64,000 bases of DNA from JBBPZK01 sp965219175 (GCA_965219175.1 CBDCNI010000001.1:3038001-3102000), one strand, 5' to 3'. Shown: positions 1-8,534, numbered from the stretch's first letter. Translations and numbers: made by a program. The notes: generated by a model not told the origin, from the sequence alone.

Positions 1-989
1 GTAGATGGTCCTTTCACCAGGTCCGCGAAAGCCTCCGGCCCCTCTTCCAGCGACAAGACCGGCGGCAACTCTCCGATGCCAGCTTTCCCTTCTACGAGCC
101 ACTGCAAAGCTTGCTCGTAGTCTTCGGCGGTGTAAGCGTAGGAGCCCTGGAGGGTTACCTGGTTCCGCACCACGTCGTGGAAGCCGAGCGTCGTGTCATC
201 GTCGTGCAAACCTATGTAGACGACCCTTCCACCAGGACGCACCAGCTCCAGCGCCGCCCGGCGCGTCACCTCGGCCCCGACGGCGTCTATCACGAGGTCT
301 ACACCGAGGCCCTCCGTCGGTTCTTCGAGGGCTTCGCGAACCTCGTCGGCCGAAGCGTAGGCGGCGCCGGCTCCGAGCCCGAGCGCCTGATCCCGCCGTC
401 CCTCGTGCGGCTCGACGACGTATACCTCGGGTGCGCCGTCGAGCACGGCAGCCTGGAGGCACATCAGACCGATGGTCCCGCCGCCGATGACCACCGCATG
501 CTCTACCGGATCGCCCGCCAGTCCCAGCCGCGCGGCGTGTACCCCGTTCGCCAGCGGTTCGGCCAGTGCTCCCGTGCGCGAGTCGACACCTTCCGGCAGC
601 GGGTAGACGTTTGACTCCGGGGCGAGCGTGTACCCGGCGAAGCCTCCGGGAGAGTGGATGCCGATAAGCTTGCGGTTCGGGCATAGGTTCGTATACCCGG
701 CGCGGCACAGGGGGCACGTCCCATCCGAGGTGAGCGGGTTGACGGCCACGACACGCCCGATGAGGTTTTCGCTCACGCCCTCACCGACCTCGGTCACGGT
801 CCCGGCGAACTCGTGGCCCATGACGAGCGGTGGGGTCCGGTTGCCCATCCTGCCGAGGTAGCCCTCTATCTCCGAGCCGCAGATACCAGCGGCGGTGGGC
901 TGCACTATCACCATCCCCGGCTCGACGGTGGGCTCGGAAGCCTCCTCCACCGACATCTTCTCCGGGCCGTTCCATACCAGACTCTTCAT
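1..989 (-). CDS. Zinc-dependent medium-chain alcohol/polyol dehydrogenase, 3' end beyond the window
   Basis: Some 329 codons are visible from the ATG at 989; the C-terminus lies outside the window. The N-terminal GroES-like domain carries the catalytic zinc ligands Cys37 (GICGSE) and His59-Glu60 (GHE). The structural zinc lobe reads TCPLCRAGYTNLC, with Cys92, Cys95 and Cys103, but the usual first cysteine is Asp, so that site looks incomplete. The Rossmann motif GGGTIG (169-174) and Glu193 at the end of the second strand favour NAD. Family knowledge: such enzymes oxidise secondary alcohols of polyols, sugars or sugar acids. The start lies only 7 nt after the upstream permease stop, so the two are probably cotranscribed and this enzyme belongs to the sugar-acid locus. 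The substrate cannot be read from sequence. Confidence 0.9.
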   Translation of the reverse strand, partial: MKSLVWNGPEKMSVEEASEPTVEPGMVIVQPTAAGICGSEIEGYLGRMGNRTPPLVMGHEFAGTVTEVGEGVSENLIGRVVAVNPLTSDGTCPLCRAGYTNLCPNRKLIGIHSPGGFAGYTLAPESNVYPLPEGVDSRTGALAEPLANGVHAARLGLAGDPVEHAVVIGGGTIGLMCLQAAVLDGAPEVYVVEPHEGRRDQALGLGAGAAYASADEVREALEEPTEGLGVDLVIDAVGAEVTRRAALELVRPGGRVVYIGLHDDDTTLGFHDVVRNQVTLQGSYAYTAEDYEQALQWLVEGKAGIGELPPVLSLEEGPEAFADLVKGPS

Positions 990-996
990 CAGTTCA

Positions 997-2298
997 TCAT
1001 CCTGCCTCTCGTACTGTTTGGGTCGTTTCCACCTGTTGCCTGCGCACCTTGACCGTCAACATTACAACGCCCGCCAGGAACAGCGCCACAGCCAGGGCGC
1101 TCGCCGTGGTCACGAAGCTGCCCCCGCTCTGGTCCTGGAGATAGCCGCCCAGGTACGGACCAGCGAAGCCGCCGAGGTTGCCGAGCGCGTTGATCATGCC
1201 CATAGCGCCACCGGCCACCGCCGCCGGCATCGCCCCTGAAGCCGAGGCCCAGAACGGCCCATCATAGGCCAGGGCGCCACCCATAGCCAGGCTTATGAGG
1301 CCAATGGCGAGCGCGACGGAATCGCTCCCGACGACTACCGAGGCAACCAGCGAAGCCGCCCCGATGAACATGGCGATAAACACGTGCAGCGAGTACCGGC
1401 CGTCTTTATCAGCCGTCCAACCATTCAGCCACAGCCCGATTATGGCGACCACGTAGGGTATCGCCGTGAGGAGTCCGACCGTGCCGATCCCCTGTTTGCT
1501 GATGTTCTCCACGAGGGTCGGCAGCCACAGGTTGATGCCGTAGAAACCTATCTGGATCAGGAAATACACGGCGACCAACTGCCAGACGACGCCGCTCCTC
1601 AGAGCCTGGCCGTAACCCTGCACTTCGGGGGTATTTTGGCGTTCCTCGGCTATGGTATTCTCGATGTAATTGCGCTCCCCTTCCGAGACCCAAGAGGCTT
1701 CGGAGGGCCAGTCGGCGGCCAGCCACCACCACAGGGGGGCGGCGATCAGGAACGGGAAGGCTCCCTCTACGAAGAACAACGTGCGCCAGTCGGAGAACGA
1801 GAGGATCCAGCCGGATAGAGGAGCCGTGATGATCGAAGCTATGGCGATGTTCATGATCCAGTAAGCATACGCCCTGGCCCGCTCCCGTGCCGGGAACCAG
1901 TGGCTTATCAAGACGAGTATCGCCGGCCAGATGCCGCCCTCAGCCACCCCGAGCAGGAAGCGGACGGTGAGGAGTTGCCAGTAGGTCTCGACGAACCCGC
2001 TCAAGATTGCGAAGACGCCCCAGATGAGGATCATGATCCCGACGAACCTCTTGGCGCTCCAGTGCTCGGCGAGGTGGCCGCCCGGAACCTGCAAGAACAG
2101 GTACCCGATAAAGAAGATCCCACCGGCGAGCCCCGCCGCCGTCGCCCCGAAATGAAGGTCTTTCTCCATTCCGGAAAAGGCGAACCCGATGTTGGTCCGG
2201 TCCATGAACGAAATTATGTACACGATTATGGCTACCGGTATGAGCCGCGCCCAGCGAGCCCTCCCCACCCTCTCACCACCAGATGCTGAGTCCTGCAC
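997..2298 (-). CDS. MFS permease, anion:cation symporter (sugar-acid) type
   Basis: A 433-residue integral membrane protein of the usual MFS length, with about twelve hydrophobic segments. The first helix contains YIISFMDRTNIGFA, characteristic of the ACS family (galactonate, glucarate, tartrate and phthalate transporters), and RFLLGVAEGG follows in helix 4. The start is GTG with AAAGGAG 7 nt upstream. It is the second permease of the leftward IclR-cupin-MFS-MFS-dehydrogenase unit, so import of a hexonate or deoxyhexonate is the natural role. Family assignment is firm; the substrate is inferred from the neighbouring fuconate-dehydratase-type enzyme. The 159-nt gap in front of it may hold its own promoter, but no convincing hexamers were seen there. 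Confidence 0.92.
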   Translation of the reverse strand: MQDSASGGERVGRARWARLIPVAIIVYIISFMDRTNIGFAFSGMEKDLHFGATAAGLAGGIFFIGYLFLQVPGGHLAEHWSAKRFVGIMILIWGVFAILSGFVETYWQLLTVRFLLGVAEGGIWPAILVLISHWFPARERARAYAYWIMNIAIASIITAPLSGWILSFSDWRTLFFVEGAFPFLIAAPLWWWLAADWPSEASWVSEGERNYIENTIAEERQNTPEVQGYGQALRSGVVWQLVAVYFLIQIGFYGINLWLPTLVENISKQGIGTVGLLTAIPYVVAIIGLWLNGWTADKDGRYSLHVFIAMFIGAASLVASVVVGSDSVALAIGLISLAMGGALAYDGPFWASASGAMPAAVAGGAMGMINALGNLGGFAGPYLGGYLQDQSGGSFVTTASALAVALFLAGVVMLTVKVRRQQVETTQTVREAG

Positions 2299-2457
2299 GA
2301 TACTTCTCCTTTCCTGAAAGCGGAACTACCGTCCCGCTAACCACCCGACTACTCTTACCTTTCTCTTGTGCTCCATATCACCTGACAAGCAGGAGGTAAA
2401 AATATTGCCTTGCGCCAGAGTCTCTTGGAGGGTGGTTTGTGTAGGCTTTCTCTCACC

Positions 2458-3774
2458 TTATGCCTGCTGGGAGGCGACGGGGGCGCTTTCGTCCGGGGCG
2501 CTCACGGTTTCCTTCATCATTGCTATGGGGACGAGAGCCAGAAGACAGGCGCCGGCGAGCATTACGTAGTCCCAGGTAAATCCGAAGTGGGCGACAAAGT
2601 AGCCGGCCACCGGCGCGACCACGAAGCCGGAAACGCCCAGAGCTATGCCGATCATGAGCCCCATCCCGGAGGAGGCGGAATTGGGGACCGAGTCGAGCAC
2701 GAGCGCGTAGGCCACCGGGAAAGGCGCGTTCCGGAAGAGGCCCCATCCGAGCAGGATGATCCAGGCGAGCGTCCCGGAGGAGATGAAGATCATCGCCAAC
2801 ACGGTCACGGCCCAGCCGACGGCGAGTATGTTGAGTGAGAACTTCCGACCGGCATGGTCGGAGACCGTACCCCACACTATCTGGCCGATCCAACCTGTTA
2901 TCCCGGACGCTCCGGAGACAACGGCGGCGGAGGCCAGCGAGAGTCCGACATCCCTGGTCAGTTGCAGCGTGAGGAAGGAGACCACACCAGTCTCGGCCCA
3001 CAGGAAGAGGAAGATCATCGCCACTGAGAGCACCACGTTGCGGTGGGAGAACGCCTCGGTTATCTTGCCCACCGGGCTCTCGAACCGCTGCGCCCGAACC
3101 TCGCTCTCTTCGAGGGACGGGGTCATGCGATGTTCACGGATCCAGTCGTTAATCTTCTTGAGGTTGTTCTTCCTGGCGATCAAAGCCTGTATCAACACTA
3201 TCGGTATCGCGATGAGCGGTATGAATAGGAAAGCCTCCCGCCAGGTGGCCGCCGCCAGGACCGCGCCGATTAGCACCGGCCCCAAAAACTGGCCGAACGG
3301 AAATCCGGTGTGGTGGGTCCCAACCGCGAACCCCCGATCCTCTTTCTGCCACCACTCGCCGACCATCGCAACGTTGACCGGCTCCATCCCGCCGGTCCCC
3401 ATCCCCATGATGACCCGCCAGAACGCGAAGAGCCCCAGCGTCCTCGTGAACGCCGTCGCGACGGCCGCGACCACCGCCACCAGGACCGCGACGCCCCACG
3501 TCCACGCCCGCCGGGGCCCCCTGCCCAGACTATCGCCCAGAGCCCCCAGAGCGATGGCGCCCACGGCGGTGCCGACGAAGCTCAGGGAGATGAGAAAGCC
3601 GCCGGAAGTAGGGCTCAGGTTGAAGTCTTTCAGGATGGCGGGCAGTACAGTAGGGAGAATCGCCCGGTCTATGGAGATGATCAGAATAGCCCCGGTCGTT
3701 ACCAACAACATCCACCACGAGAGCGGATGCGCCCGCGGCACGTACCTCCCGACACCCTGCCTACTGCTGTTCAC
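2458..3774 (-). CDS. MFS permease, organic-anion transporter type
   Basis: An integral membrane protein of 438 residues if started at the GTG at 3774, which has GGAGGAGG 5 nt upstream; an in-frame TTG at 3795 would add seven residues. About twelve transmembrane helices are visible, with IDRAILPTVLPAI in helix 1, a GDSLGR-type loop 2-3 and RVIMGMGTGGMEP in helix 4. The central cytoplasmic loop is charged. It differs clearly from the neighbouring permease at 997-2298, so the pair is not a recent duplication. Position between the cupin and the second permease argues for uptake of a sugar acid or a related anion handled by the divergent enzymes. Confidence 0.92.
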   Translation of the reverse strand: MNSSRQGVGRYVPRAHPLSWWMLLVTTGAILIISIDRAILPTVLPAILKDFNLSPTSGGFLISLSFVGTAVGAIALGALGDSLGRGPRRAWTWGVAVLVAVVAAVATAFTRTLGLFAFWRVIMGMGTGGMEPVNVAMVGEWWQKEDRGFAVGTHHTGFPFGQFLGPVLIGAVLAAATWREAFLFIPLIAIPIVLIQALIARKNNLKKINDWIREHRMTPSLEESEVRAQRFESPVGKITEAFSHRNVVLSVAMIFLFLWAETGVVSFLTLQLTRDVGLSLASAAVVSGASGITGWIGQIVWGTVSDHAGRKFSLNILAVGWAVTVLAMIFISSGTLAWIILLGWGLFRNAPFPVAYALVLDSVPNSASSGMGLMIGIALGVSGFVVAPVAGYFVAHFGFTWDYVMLAGACLLALVPIAMMKETVSAPDESAPVASQQA

Positions 3775-3857
3775 CACTTCCTCCTCCGCTCTCAATAGAG
3801 TTTGGCCTTGTACACAACGTCAAATGTAGCAACATCCATATCCGGCATCGGCGAGAT

Positions 3858-4133
3858 TCACTTCGGCGCGTAGCGATCGGGGTCCTGGAAAACGTCTATG
3901 ACACAGGTCCCGGCTTCGAGTCGGGCCGAGTGCTCTTCTCCGGACCCGATGTCGTAAGTTTCGCCGGGCTCGTAGGCGGCATCATTGCCGTCTATGCTCA
4001 GGTGGAGGCGTCCGGTGACTACTATTCCCCATTGGGCGCCGTGGGAGTGGGGCGGCACTTCGAACTGCTTTTCGGTAAACGGCGTGTCTACCTGCGGGAG
4101 GGCCTGGCTCCAAGCCGCGAACGGATTATTCAT
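3858..4133 (-). CDS. Small cupin-domain protein
   Basis: A 91-residue single-domain cupin. The ATG at 4133 is preceded by GAGGAAAT and lies 41 nt after the regulator's stop; a longer frame from ATG 4229 would overlap the regulator by 56 nt and is less likely. Motif 1 is seen as PPHSHGAQWGIVVTG and motif 2 as GEEHSARLEAG near residues 65-75, leaving a few histidines as possible metal ligands. Family knowledge: small cupins in carbohydrate operons may be isomerases, epimerases or ligand-binding proteins, and no specific activity can be assigned. It sits between the IclR gene and the permeases. The start choice is the main uncertainty. Confidence 0.78.
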   Translation of the reverse strand: MNNPFAAWSQALPQVDTPFTEKQFEVPPHSHGAQWGIVVTGRLHLSIDGNDAAYEPGETYDIGSGEEHSARLEAGTCVIDVFQDPDRYAPK

Positions 4134-4173
4134 ATTTCCTCGCTCCACCGTCGCGTAAGCCCTCCAAACATCG

Positions 4174-5013
4174 CTACCCTTCTCCTCCCCGAACCGCACT
4201 CTCCGGCTGCGTTGCAAGTTTGTCACCATCGGATGTCCCACCTTCACTCTGAGAGGCGGAGGAGATCTCACGGGCCGCTTCCACGACCAACTTCCCGGCC
4301 TCCTCACGAACACTTCCGCGCATCCGGAACTCGGGGGCGGAAATGCTGATCGCCGCCGCGCAACGCCCCCCAACGTCGTAGATCGGCGCGGCCACGCACC
4401 TCACCTCGTCATCGCACTCCCCCTCATCCACCGAGTAACCGCGCCCGCGAACTTCCGTAAGCTCTCTCTTCAAAACCTCCGGGGCCGTTATGGAAACAGC
4501 CGTGCGCGCTTCCAGCGCTCCGCCTTCCAGGTAACGCTCGGCCCGCCCTCCATCGGCGAAGGCGAGTATCGTCTTGCCGAGCGCCGTGCAGTGGGCAGGA
4601 CGCGAGGAGCCGGGGTGGGAGAAAATCACCGCGACAGACCTCTGGGGCTCGACGCGCTCCAGGTAGAGAACATCCCGCTCCCGCAAGACCCCTAGCTGCA
4701 CGATCTCCCCGGTTCGCTCCATGAGACCTTGCATCACCGGCAACGCCCTGGCCCTCAAGTCCTCCTCGTACTCGTAGAGATCGCCCAGGGCCATGCACCT
4801 GTATCCCACCCGGTACGTCCGGTCGTGACGGCCAACGAAACCGAACTCCTGAAGGGTCCTCAACATCCGCATCGCCGTCGGCTTCGGCAAACCCGCCCGC
4901 TCCGCGAGCTCCGTGAGGCTGGATCCATCCCGCTCCTCTCCCAGAGCCACCAGCAAACTGAGCCCCCGCGCCAGCGTCTCGACCCGACCATTCTCTTCCC
5001 CGGAACTACCCAC
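4174..5013 (-). CDS. IclR-family transcriptional regulator of the sugar-acid locus
   Basis: N-terminal winged helix-turn-helix (LARGLSLLVAL ... LTELAERAGLPKPTAMRML) followed by the IclR effector-binding domain, with typical GKTILA and GYSVDEGECDDEV segments. A frame from ATG 5058 exists, but a TTGACA-N17-TACTGT promoter places its -10 box just inside that ATG. The GTG at 5013, 12 nt after AAAGGGG, is therefore preferred and gives 279 residues. It is divergent from the SDR at 5133 and shares with it an intergenic palindrome, the classic arrangement of a local autoregulated repressor or activator. IclR members often sense carboxylates such as keto-deoxy sugar acids; that ligand is inference here. 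Confidence 0.93.
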   Translation of the reverse strand: MGSSGEENGRVETLARGLSLLVALGEERDGSSLTELAERAGLPKPTAMRMLRTLQEFGFVGRHDRTYRVGYRCMALGDLYEYEEDLRARALPVMQGLMERTGEIVQLGVLRERDVLYLERVEPQRSVAVIFSHPGSSRPAHCTALGKTILAFADGGRAERYLEGGALEARTAVSITAPEVLKRELTEVRGRGYSVDEGECDDEVRCVAAPIYDVGGRCAAAISISAPEFRMRGSVREEAGKLVVEAAREISSASQSEGGTSDGDKLATQPESAVRGGEG

Positions 5014-5049
5014 GCAAACCCAACACCCCTTTCGCCCTTGCGCCGGATC

Positions 5050-5078
5050 ACAGTACATGCTTTCATACGCGATGTCAA
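5050..5078 (-). promoter_or_regulatory. Promoter of the IclR gene
   Basis: On the minus strand a perfect TTGACA (5078-5073) is followed after 17 nt by TACTGT (5055-5050). Transcription would start near 5043, downstream of ATG 5058, which supports translation from the GTG at 5013. The -35 box lies 7 nt from the palindromic operator, so regulator binding would affect this promoter. Confidence 0.65.
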
Positions 5079-5085
5079 AGGGAAA

Positions 5086-5114
5086 AAGTTAGTTTCATTG
5101 GATGAAACTAACTT
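5086..5114. promoter_or_regulatory. Palindromic operator, probable IclR binding site
   Basis: Two perfect 13-bp arms, AAGTTAGTTTCAT and ATGAAACTAACTT, are separated by TGG. The core TTTCAT...ATGAAA resembles IclR/KdgR-type operators. It lies in the regulator-SDR intergenic space, 18 nt before the SDR start and just upstream of the regulator's -35 box, so one dimer pair could control both directions. Confidence 0.8.
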
Positions 5115-5132
5115 GGTATGAAGGGAGGGCGA

Positions 5133-5888
5133 ATGGAGCGTCTTGAGGGAAAGCGGGCCCTCGTGACGGGGGCGGGGGCCGGTATCGGCCGCGCCATAGC
5201 GTTGCGGCTTGCGGACGAGGGGGCTCGGGTGGCCCTCGCGGATCTGGACGAGGAGGCCGCCAGGGGCGTAGCCGGGGAGATCGGGGGTGAGTCCGTCGTC
5301 TACCGTACGGACGTCACGAGCGCGGGCGAGATGGAAGACCTCATCGGGAGCGTAGTCGGGGAGTTCGGCGGCCTGGACGTGATGGTCAACAATGCAGGCG
5401 TCGGCATCGCCGCCAACGCGCCCGACACTTCGGAGGAAGACTACGACCTGGTCATGGATGTGTGCGTGCGGGGGACATTGCTCGGGATGAAGTACGCCAT
5501 CCCGGCGATAAAGAACTCCGGCGGGGGTTCCATCATAAACATGTCCTCCATCGCGGCGCTCGTGGGGCTCACCGACCGGGCTGTATACAGCGCGGCCAAA
5601 GGCGCGATCCTGGCGATGACCCGCGCTTCCGCGATGGACCATATCGAAGAGGGTGTCAGGATCAACTGCATAGCCCCCGGCACGGTCGACACGCCGTGGG
5701 TCGCCCGCATCACCGCCGGCTACGACGACCCGGAGCAAGCGCGCGAGAAGATGAAAGCCCGCCAGCCGCACGGTCGGCTCGTACAGCCGGAGGAGATAGC
5801 AGCGATGGCAGCGTACCTCGCCTCCGATGAAGCAGCCTCCGTAGTGGGAGCGTGCATGATCGTCGACGGAGGCGTAACCGCCCGTTGA
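5133..5888 (+). CDS. SDR-family dehydrogenase, probable 2-keto-3-deoxy-sugar-acid dehydrogenase
   Basis: A 251-residue classical SDR started at ATG 5133, which has AAGGGAGG just upstream; ATG 5118 lacks such a site. It shows the cofactor motif TGAGAGIG near the N-terminus, Asp at the end of strand 2 (ALADLDEE, NAD preference), NNAG, catalytic Ser in MSSIA and YSAAK. The C-terminal APGTVDTPW and PHGRLVQPEEIAA segments resemble 2-keto-3-deoxy-L-fuconate dehydrogenases and the related BDH2/DHRS6 group. It is the first gene of the rightward unit, directly behind the operator. With the dehydratase at 6514 it would oxidise the dehydrated sugar acid. SDR membership is certain; the substrate is inferred from context. 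Confidence 0.9.
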   Translation: MERLEGKRALVTGAGAGIGRAIALRLADEGARVALADLDEEAARGVAGEIGGESVVYRTDVTSAGEMEDLIGSVVGEFGGLDVMVNNAGVGIAANAPDTSEEDYDLVMDVCVRGTLLGMKYAIPAIKNSGGGSIINMSSIAALVGLTDRAVYSAAKGAILAMTRASAMDHIEEGVRINCIAPGTVDTPWVARITAGYDDPEQAREKMKARQPHGRLVQPEEIAAMAAYLASDEAASVVGACMIVDGGVTAR

Positions 5889-6517
5889 GCGACTTACCCG
5901 ACCGTACGGTCGAGACCGGCTACGACCGGATGGCCGAACAATACCTGGACTCCAAAGACCTGGCGGACCCGGTACTGCTGGAGGTGCTGGAAGCTCTCTC
6001 GAAAGAGATTCCACAAGGAGCTAGTGTCCTGGACCTCGGCTGTGGCGCGGGCGTGCCGGCGACGCGCCTGCTGGCCGAAAGGTTCATCGTGACCGGCGTG
6101 GACGTCTCATCGAGACAGTTGGAGCTAGCGCGGGAGATCGTACCGGCCGCCACTTTCATCAAGAGAGACATGATCGGGCTCGACTTTTTGCCCGGCTCCT
6201 TCGACGCGGTGGTCGCCTTCTACTCCATCATCCACGTACCCCGCGAGAGACAGCCCGAGTTGGTGGGCAACATTAACCGCTGGCTGAAACCTGGCGGAAT
6301 CTTTCTGGCGACATGGGCGAACGAGGAGTGGGAAGGTGAAGAAGCCGACTGGAACGGCTGGGGCGCCGGGATGCGGTGGAGCCACCACGACGGGAGCACG
6401 AACCTCGGGATGCTGGGCGACGCGGGTTTCACCGTCGGCTCCGCCGAGTCGCGCACCAACAGCGACGGCGAGAACTGGCTCTGGGTAACGGCCCGCAAAG
6501 GAGAAGACGAAGCATGA
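5885..6517 (+). CDS. Class I SAM-dependent methyltransferase
   Basis: About 210 residues. The SAM motif I VLDLGCGAGVPATRLL is followed by an acidic residue in VTGVDVSSRQL, and later FDAVVAFYSIIHVPR and LKPGGIFLATWA match motifs IV-VI of UbiE/Tam-type enzymes. No ATG is well placed; a TTG at 5885 overlaps the SDR stop codon and is taken as start, with an in-frame ATG at 5852 as alternative. The gene ends in ATGA shared with the next start, so it is translationally coupled inside the sugar-acid operon. A methyltransferase is unusual in such a pathway and its acceptor is unknown. Confidence 0.82.
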   Translation: MSDLPDRTVETGYDRMAEQYLDSKDLADPVLLEVLEALSKEIPQGASVLDLGCGAGVPATRLLAERFIVTGVDVSSRQLELAREIVPAATFIKRDMIGLDFLPGSFDAVVAFYSIIHVPRERQPELVGNINRWLKPGGIFLATWANEEWEGEEADWNGWGAGMRWSHHDGSTNLGMLGDAGFTVGSAESRTNSDGENWLWVTARKGEDEA

Positions 6518-7824
6518 CCAAGATAACCGGCGCGGTGGCCCGCGACATACGCTTTCCGACCTCGCAGGACCTTTCCGGCTCGGACGCCATGAACGAGGCT
6601 CCCGACTACTCGGCCGCCTACGTGGTGCTCGAAACGGATACCGAACTCGAAGGCCACGGCATGACTTTCACCATCGGGCGCGGCACCGAGCTCGTCGTGG
6701 CGGCCATAGAGGCACTCGCGCCGCTGGTGGTTGGGGAGTCGGTCGAGGACTTCGCGAAGGACATGGGCGGATTCTGGCGAAGGGTCACCGGCGACAGCCA
6801 ACTCCGGTGGCTCGGTCCAGAGAAGGGTGTTATTCACCTGGCGACCGCCGCCGTCGTCAACGCCGTCTGGGACCTGTATGCGAAGATGGAGAGCAAGCCG
6901 CTCTGGAAACTCCTGTCGGACATGAGCCCCGAGGAGCTGGTCCACTGCGTAGACTTCCGCTACATAACAGATGCGATCTCACCGGAAGAGGCCCTGGAAC
7001 TCCTGCGACGCAACGAGCCGACGAAACGGGATCGGGAACGCGAGATGCAAGAGAACGGCTTCCCGGCCTACACTACCTCGGCCGGTTGGCTCGGCTACTC
7101 CGACGAAAAACTCCGACGGCTCTGCCGGGAGGACGTGGCGAAAGGCTGGACCCACTTCAAGATGAAGGTCGGGACGAGCCTGGAGGATGACGTGCGGCGC
7201 GCGGAGATCCTCCGGGAGGAAATAGGAGCCGACAGGAAGCTCATGATGGACGCCAACCAGGTCTGGGACGTGGACGAGGCGATCGCGAACATGGAACGTC
7301 TCTCCGGCTTAAATCCCTACTGGATCGAAGAACCAACTAGCCCCGACGACGTACTAGGCCACGCGAAGATAGCGAGAGCGGTCGCACCAATAGGAGTAGC
7401 CACCGGCGAGCACTGCCAGAACCGCGTCATCTTCAAGCAACTCTTGCAAGCCGAAGCCATAAGCTTCTGTCAGATAGACTCCTGCCGACTCGGCGGTGTC
7501 AATGAGGTGATCGCCGTGCTCCTCATGGCGGCCAAGTTCGGGGTGCCGGTCTGCCCGCACGCCGGTGGCGTAGGGCTGTGCGAGTACGTCCAGCACCTCT
7601 CCATCTTCGACTACATCTGTGTCGGGGCCTCTCTCGAAGACCGCATTCTGGAATATGTGGATCATCTCCACGAACACTTCGTAAACCCCGTAATCATCCG
7701 CAACGGCAACTACATGCCCCCAGAAGCGCCCGGCTATTCCATCGAGATGAAGCCGGAATCGCTGGAGGAGTATGCCTTCCCGGCTGGTAGAGTATGGACC
7801 GAGCTATCAGGGAGGACTTCTTGA
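6514..7824 (+). CDS. L-fuconate dehydratase-type enolase-superfamily enzyme
   Basis: A 436-residue mandelate-racemase-subgroup protein with the hallmark start of the FucD/ENOSF1 family: DIRFPTSQDLSGSDAMNE, then DYSAAYVVLETD and GHGMTFTIGRGTE. The catalytic base lies in HFKMKVG, metal ligands in MMDANQVWD and WIEEPTSPDD, then ATGEHCQNR, with His in CPHAGG. Family reaction: L-fuconate to 2-keto-3-deoxy-L-fuconate plus water, Mg2+ dependent, in the non-phosphorylating L-fucose pathway. AAGGAG lies 10 nt before the ATG, which overlaps the methyltransferase stop. No fuconolactonase or diketo-hydrolase is seen here, so the pathway must be completed elsewhere or act on a related acid. Confidence 0.93.
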   Translation: MTKITGAVARDIRFPTSQDLSGSDAMNEAPDYSAAYVVLETDTELEGHGMTFTIGRGTELVVAAIEALAPLVVGESVEDFAKDMGGFWRRVTGDSQLRWLGPEKGVIHLATAAVVNAVWDLYAKMESKPLWKLLSDMSPEELVHCVDFRYITDAISPEEALELLRRNEPTKRDREREMQENGFPAYTTSAGWLGYSDEKLRRLCREDVAKGWTHFKMKVGTSLEDDVRRAEILREEIGADRKLMMDANQVWDVDEAIANMERLSGLNPYWIEEPTSPDDVLGHAKIARAVAPIGVATGEHCQNRVIFKQLLQAEAISFCQIDSCRLGGVNEVIAVLLMAAKFGVPVCPHAGGVGLCEYVQHLSIFDYICVGASLEDRILEYVDHLHEHFVNPVIIRNGNYMPPEAPGYSIEMKPESLEEYAFPAGRVWTELSGRTS

Positions 7825-8534
7825 ACGGAAAAGTAGCGGCGGTAGTCGGTGTAGGTCCCGGCCTCGGGGCGGCGGTCTCCCGCCAGTTCGCCAACGAAGG
7901 ATTCGCCGTGGCGCTATTAGCCCGGCGCGAAGAGAGCGTCGCAGACGCGCAGCGGGAGGTACAGGATGCTGGGGGCAAGGCGCTACACGTAACCGCCGAC
8001 GCGACGGATCCAAACTCGATCGAGGAAGCTTTCATGCGCGTGCGGGACGAGCTGGGAGACCCGGAGGTACTCGTCTACAACGCCGGCGCCTTCCAGATGG
8101 GCGGCGTGATGGAGCTGACGCCCGAGCAGTTCGACACCTGCTTCAAGGCCAACTGCGCGGGAGCGTTCTACGCCGCGCAACAAGTCTTGCCCGCGATGCT
8201 GGAGGCAGGACGCGGCACAGTCCTGCTGACGGGCGCCACCGCTTCGATGAGGGGTTCGGCCCGGTTCTCGGCGCTTGCGGTCGGCAAGTTCGGGCTGCGG
8301 GCGCTGGGGCAGTCGATGGCGCGGGAGTTGGGGCCGCAAGGGGTTCACGTCGCGCACGTCATAATAGATGGTCAGATCTCTACTCCCAGGGTGCGCGAGA
8401 TGTCCCCCGACCGCGACGAGGGCACCATGCTCTCCCCCGACGCCATCGCCGAAACCTACTGGCAACTCCACTCCCAGGACAAGACCGCCTGGACTTTCGA
8501 GTTGGACTTGCGGCCTTCGGTGGAGAGTTTCTAA
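7821..8534 (+). CDS. SDR-family protein lacking the canonical catalytic tyrosine
   Basis: 237 residues from TTG 7821, which has GGAGG exactly 5 nt upstream and overlaps the dehydratase stop; ATG 7794 would add nine residues without a clear ribosome site. The N-terminal motif VGVGPGLGAA binds NAD(P), and YNAG is present. In the active-site stretch ARFSALAVGKFGLRA the lysine is kept, but the residue four before it is Leu, not Tyr. Families with this substitution exist, so either another residue acts as acid or the protein is not a simple carbonyl reductase. It is the last gene of the operon. Confidence 0.87.
   Translation: MNGKVAAVVGVGPGLGAAVSRQFANEGFAVALLARREESVADAQREVQDAGGKALHVTADATDPNSIEEAFMRVRDELGDPEVLVYNAGAFQMGGVMELTPEQFDTCFKANCAGAFYAAQQVLPAMLEAGRGTVLLTGATASMRGSARFSALAVGKFGLRALGQSMARELGPQGVHVAHVIIDGQISTPRVREMSPDRDEGTMLSPDAIAETYWQLHSQDKTAWTFELDLRPSVESF

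Noticed and set aside
2756..3829. A 357-codon open frame antisense to the MFS gene
   Set aside because: It has no ribosome site, low-complexity Ala/Thr/Arg/Pro content and lies wholly opposite a gene with twelve clear membrane helices; typical antisense frame of high-G+C DNA.
4860..6014. A 384-codon leftward frame across the regulator and the SDR
   Set aside because: It overlaps two genes with firm family motifs and its translation is Arg/Gly-rich without any domain.
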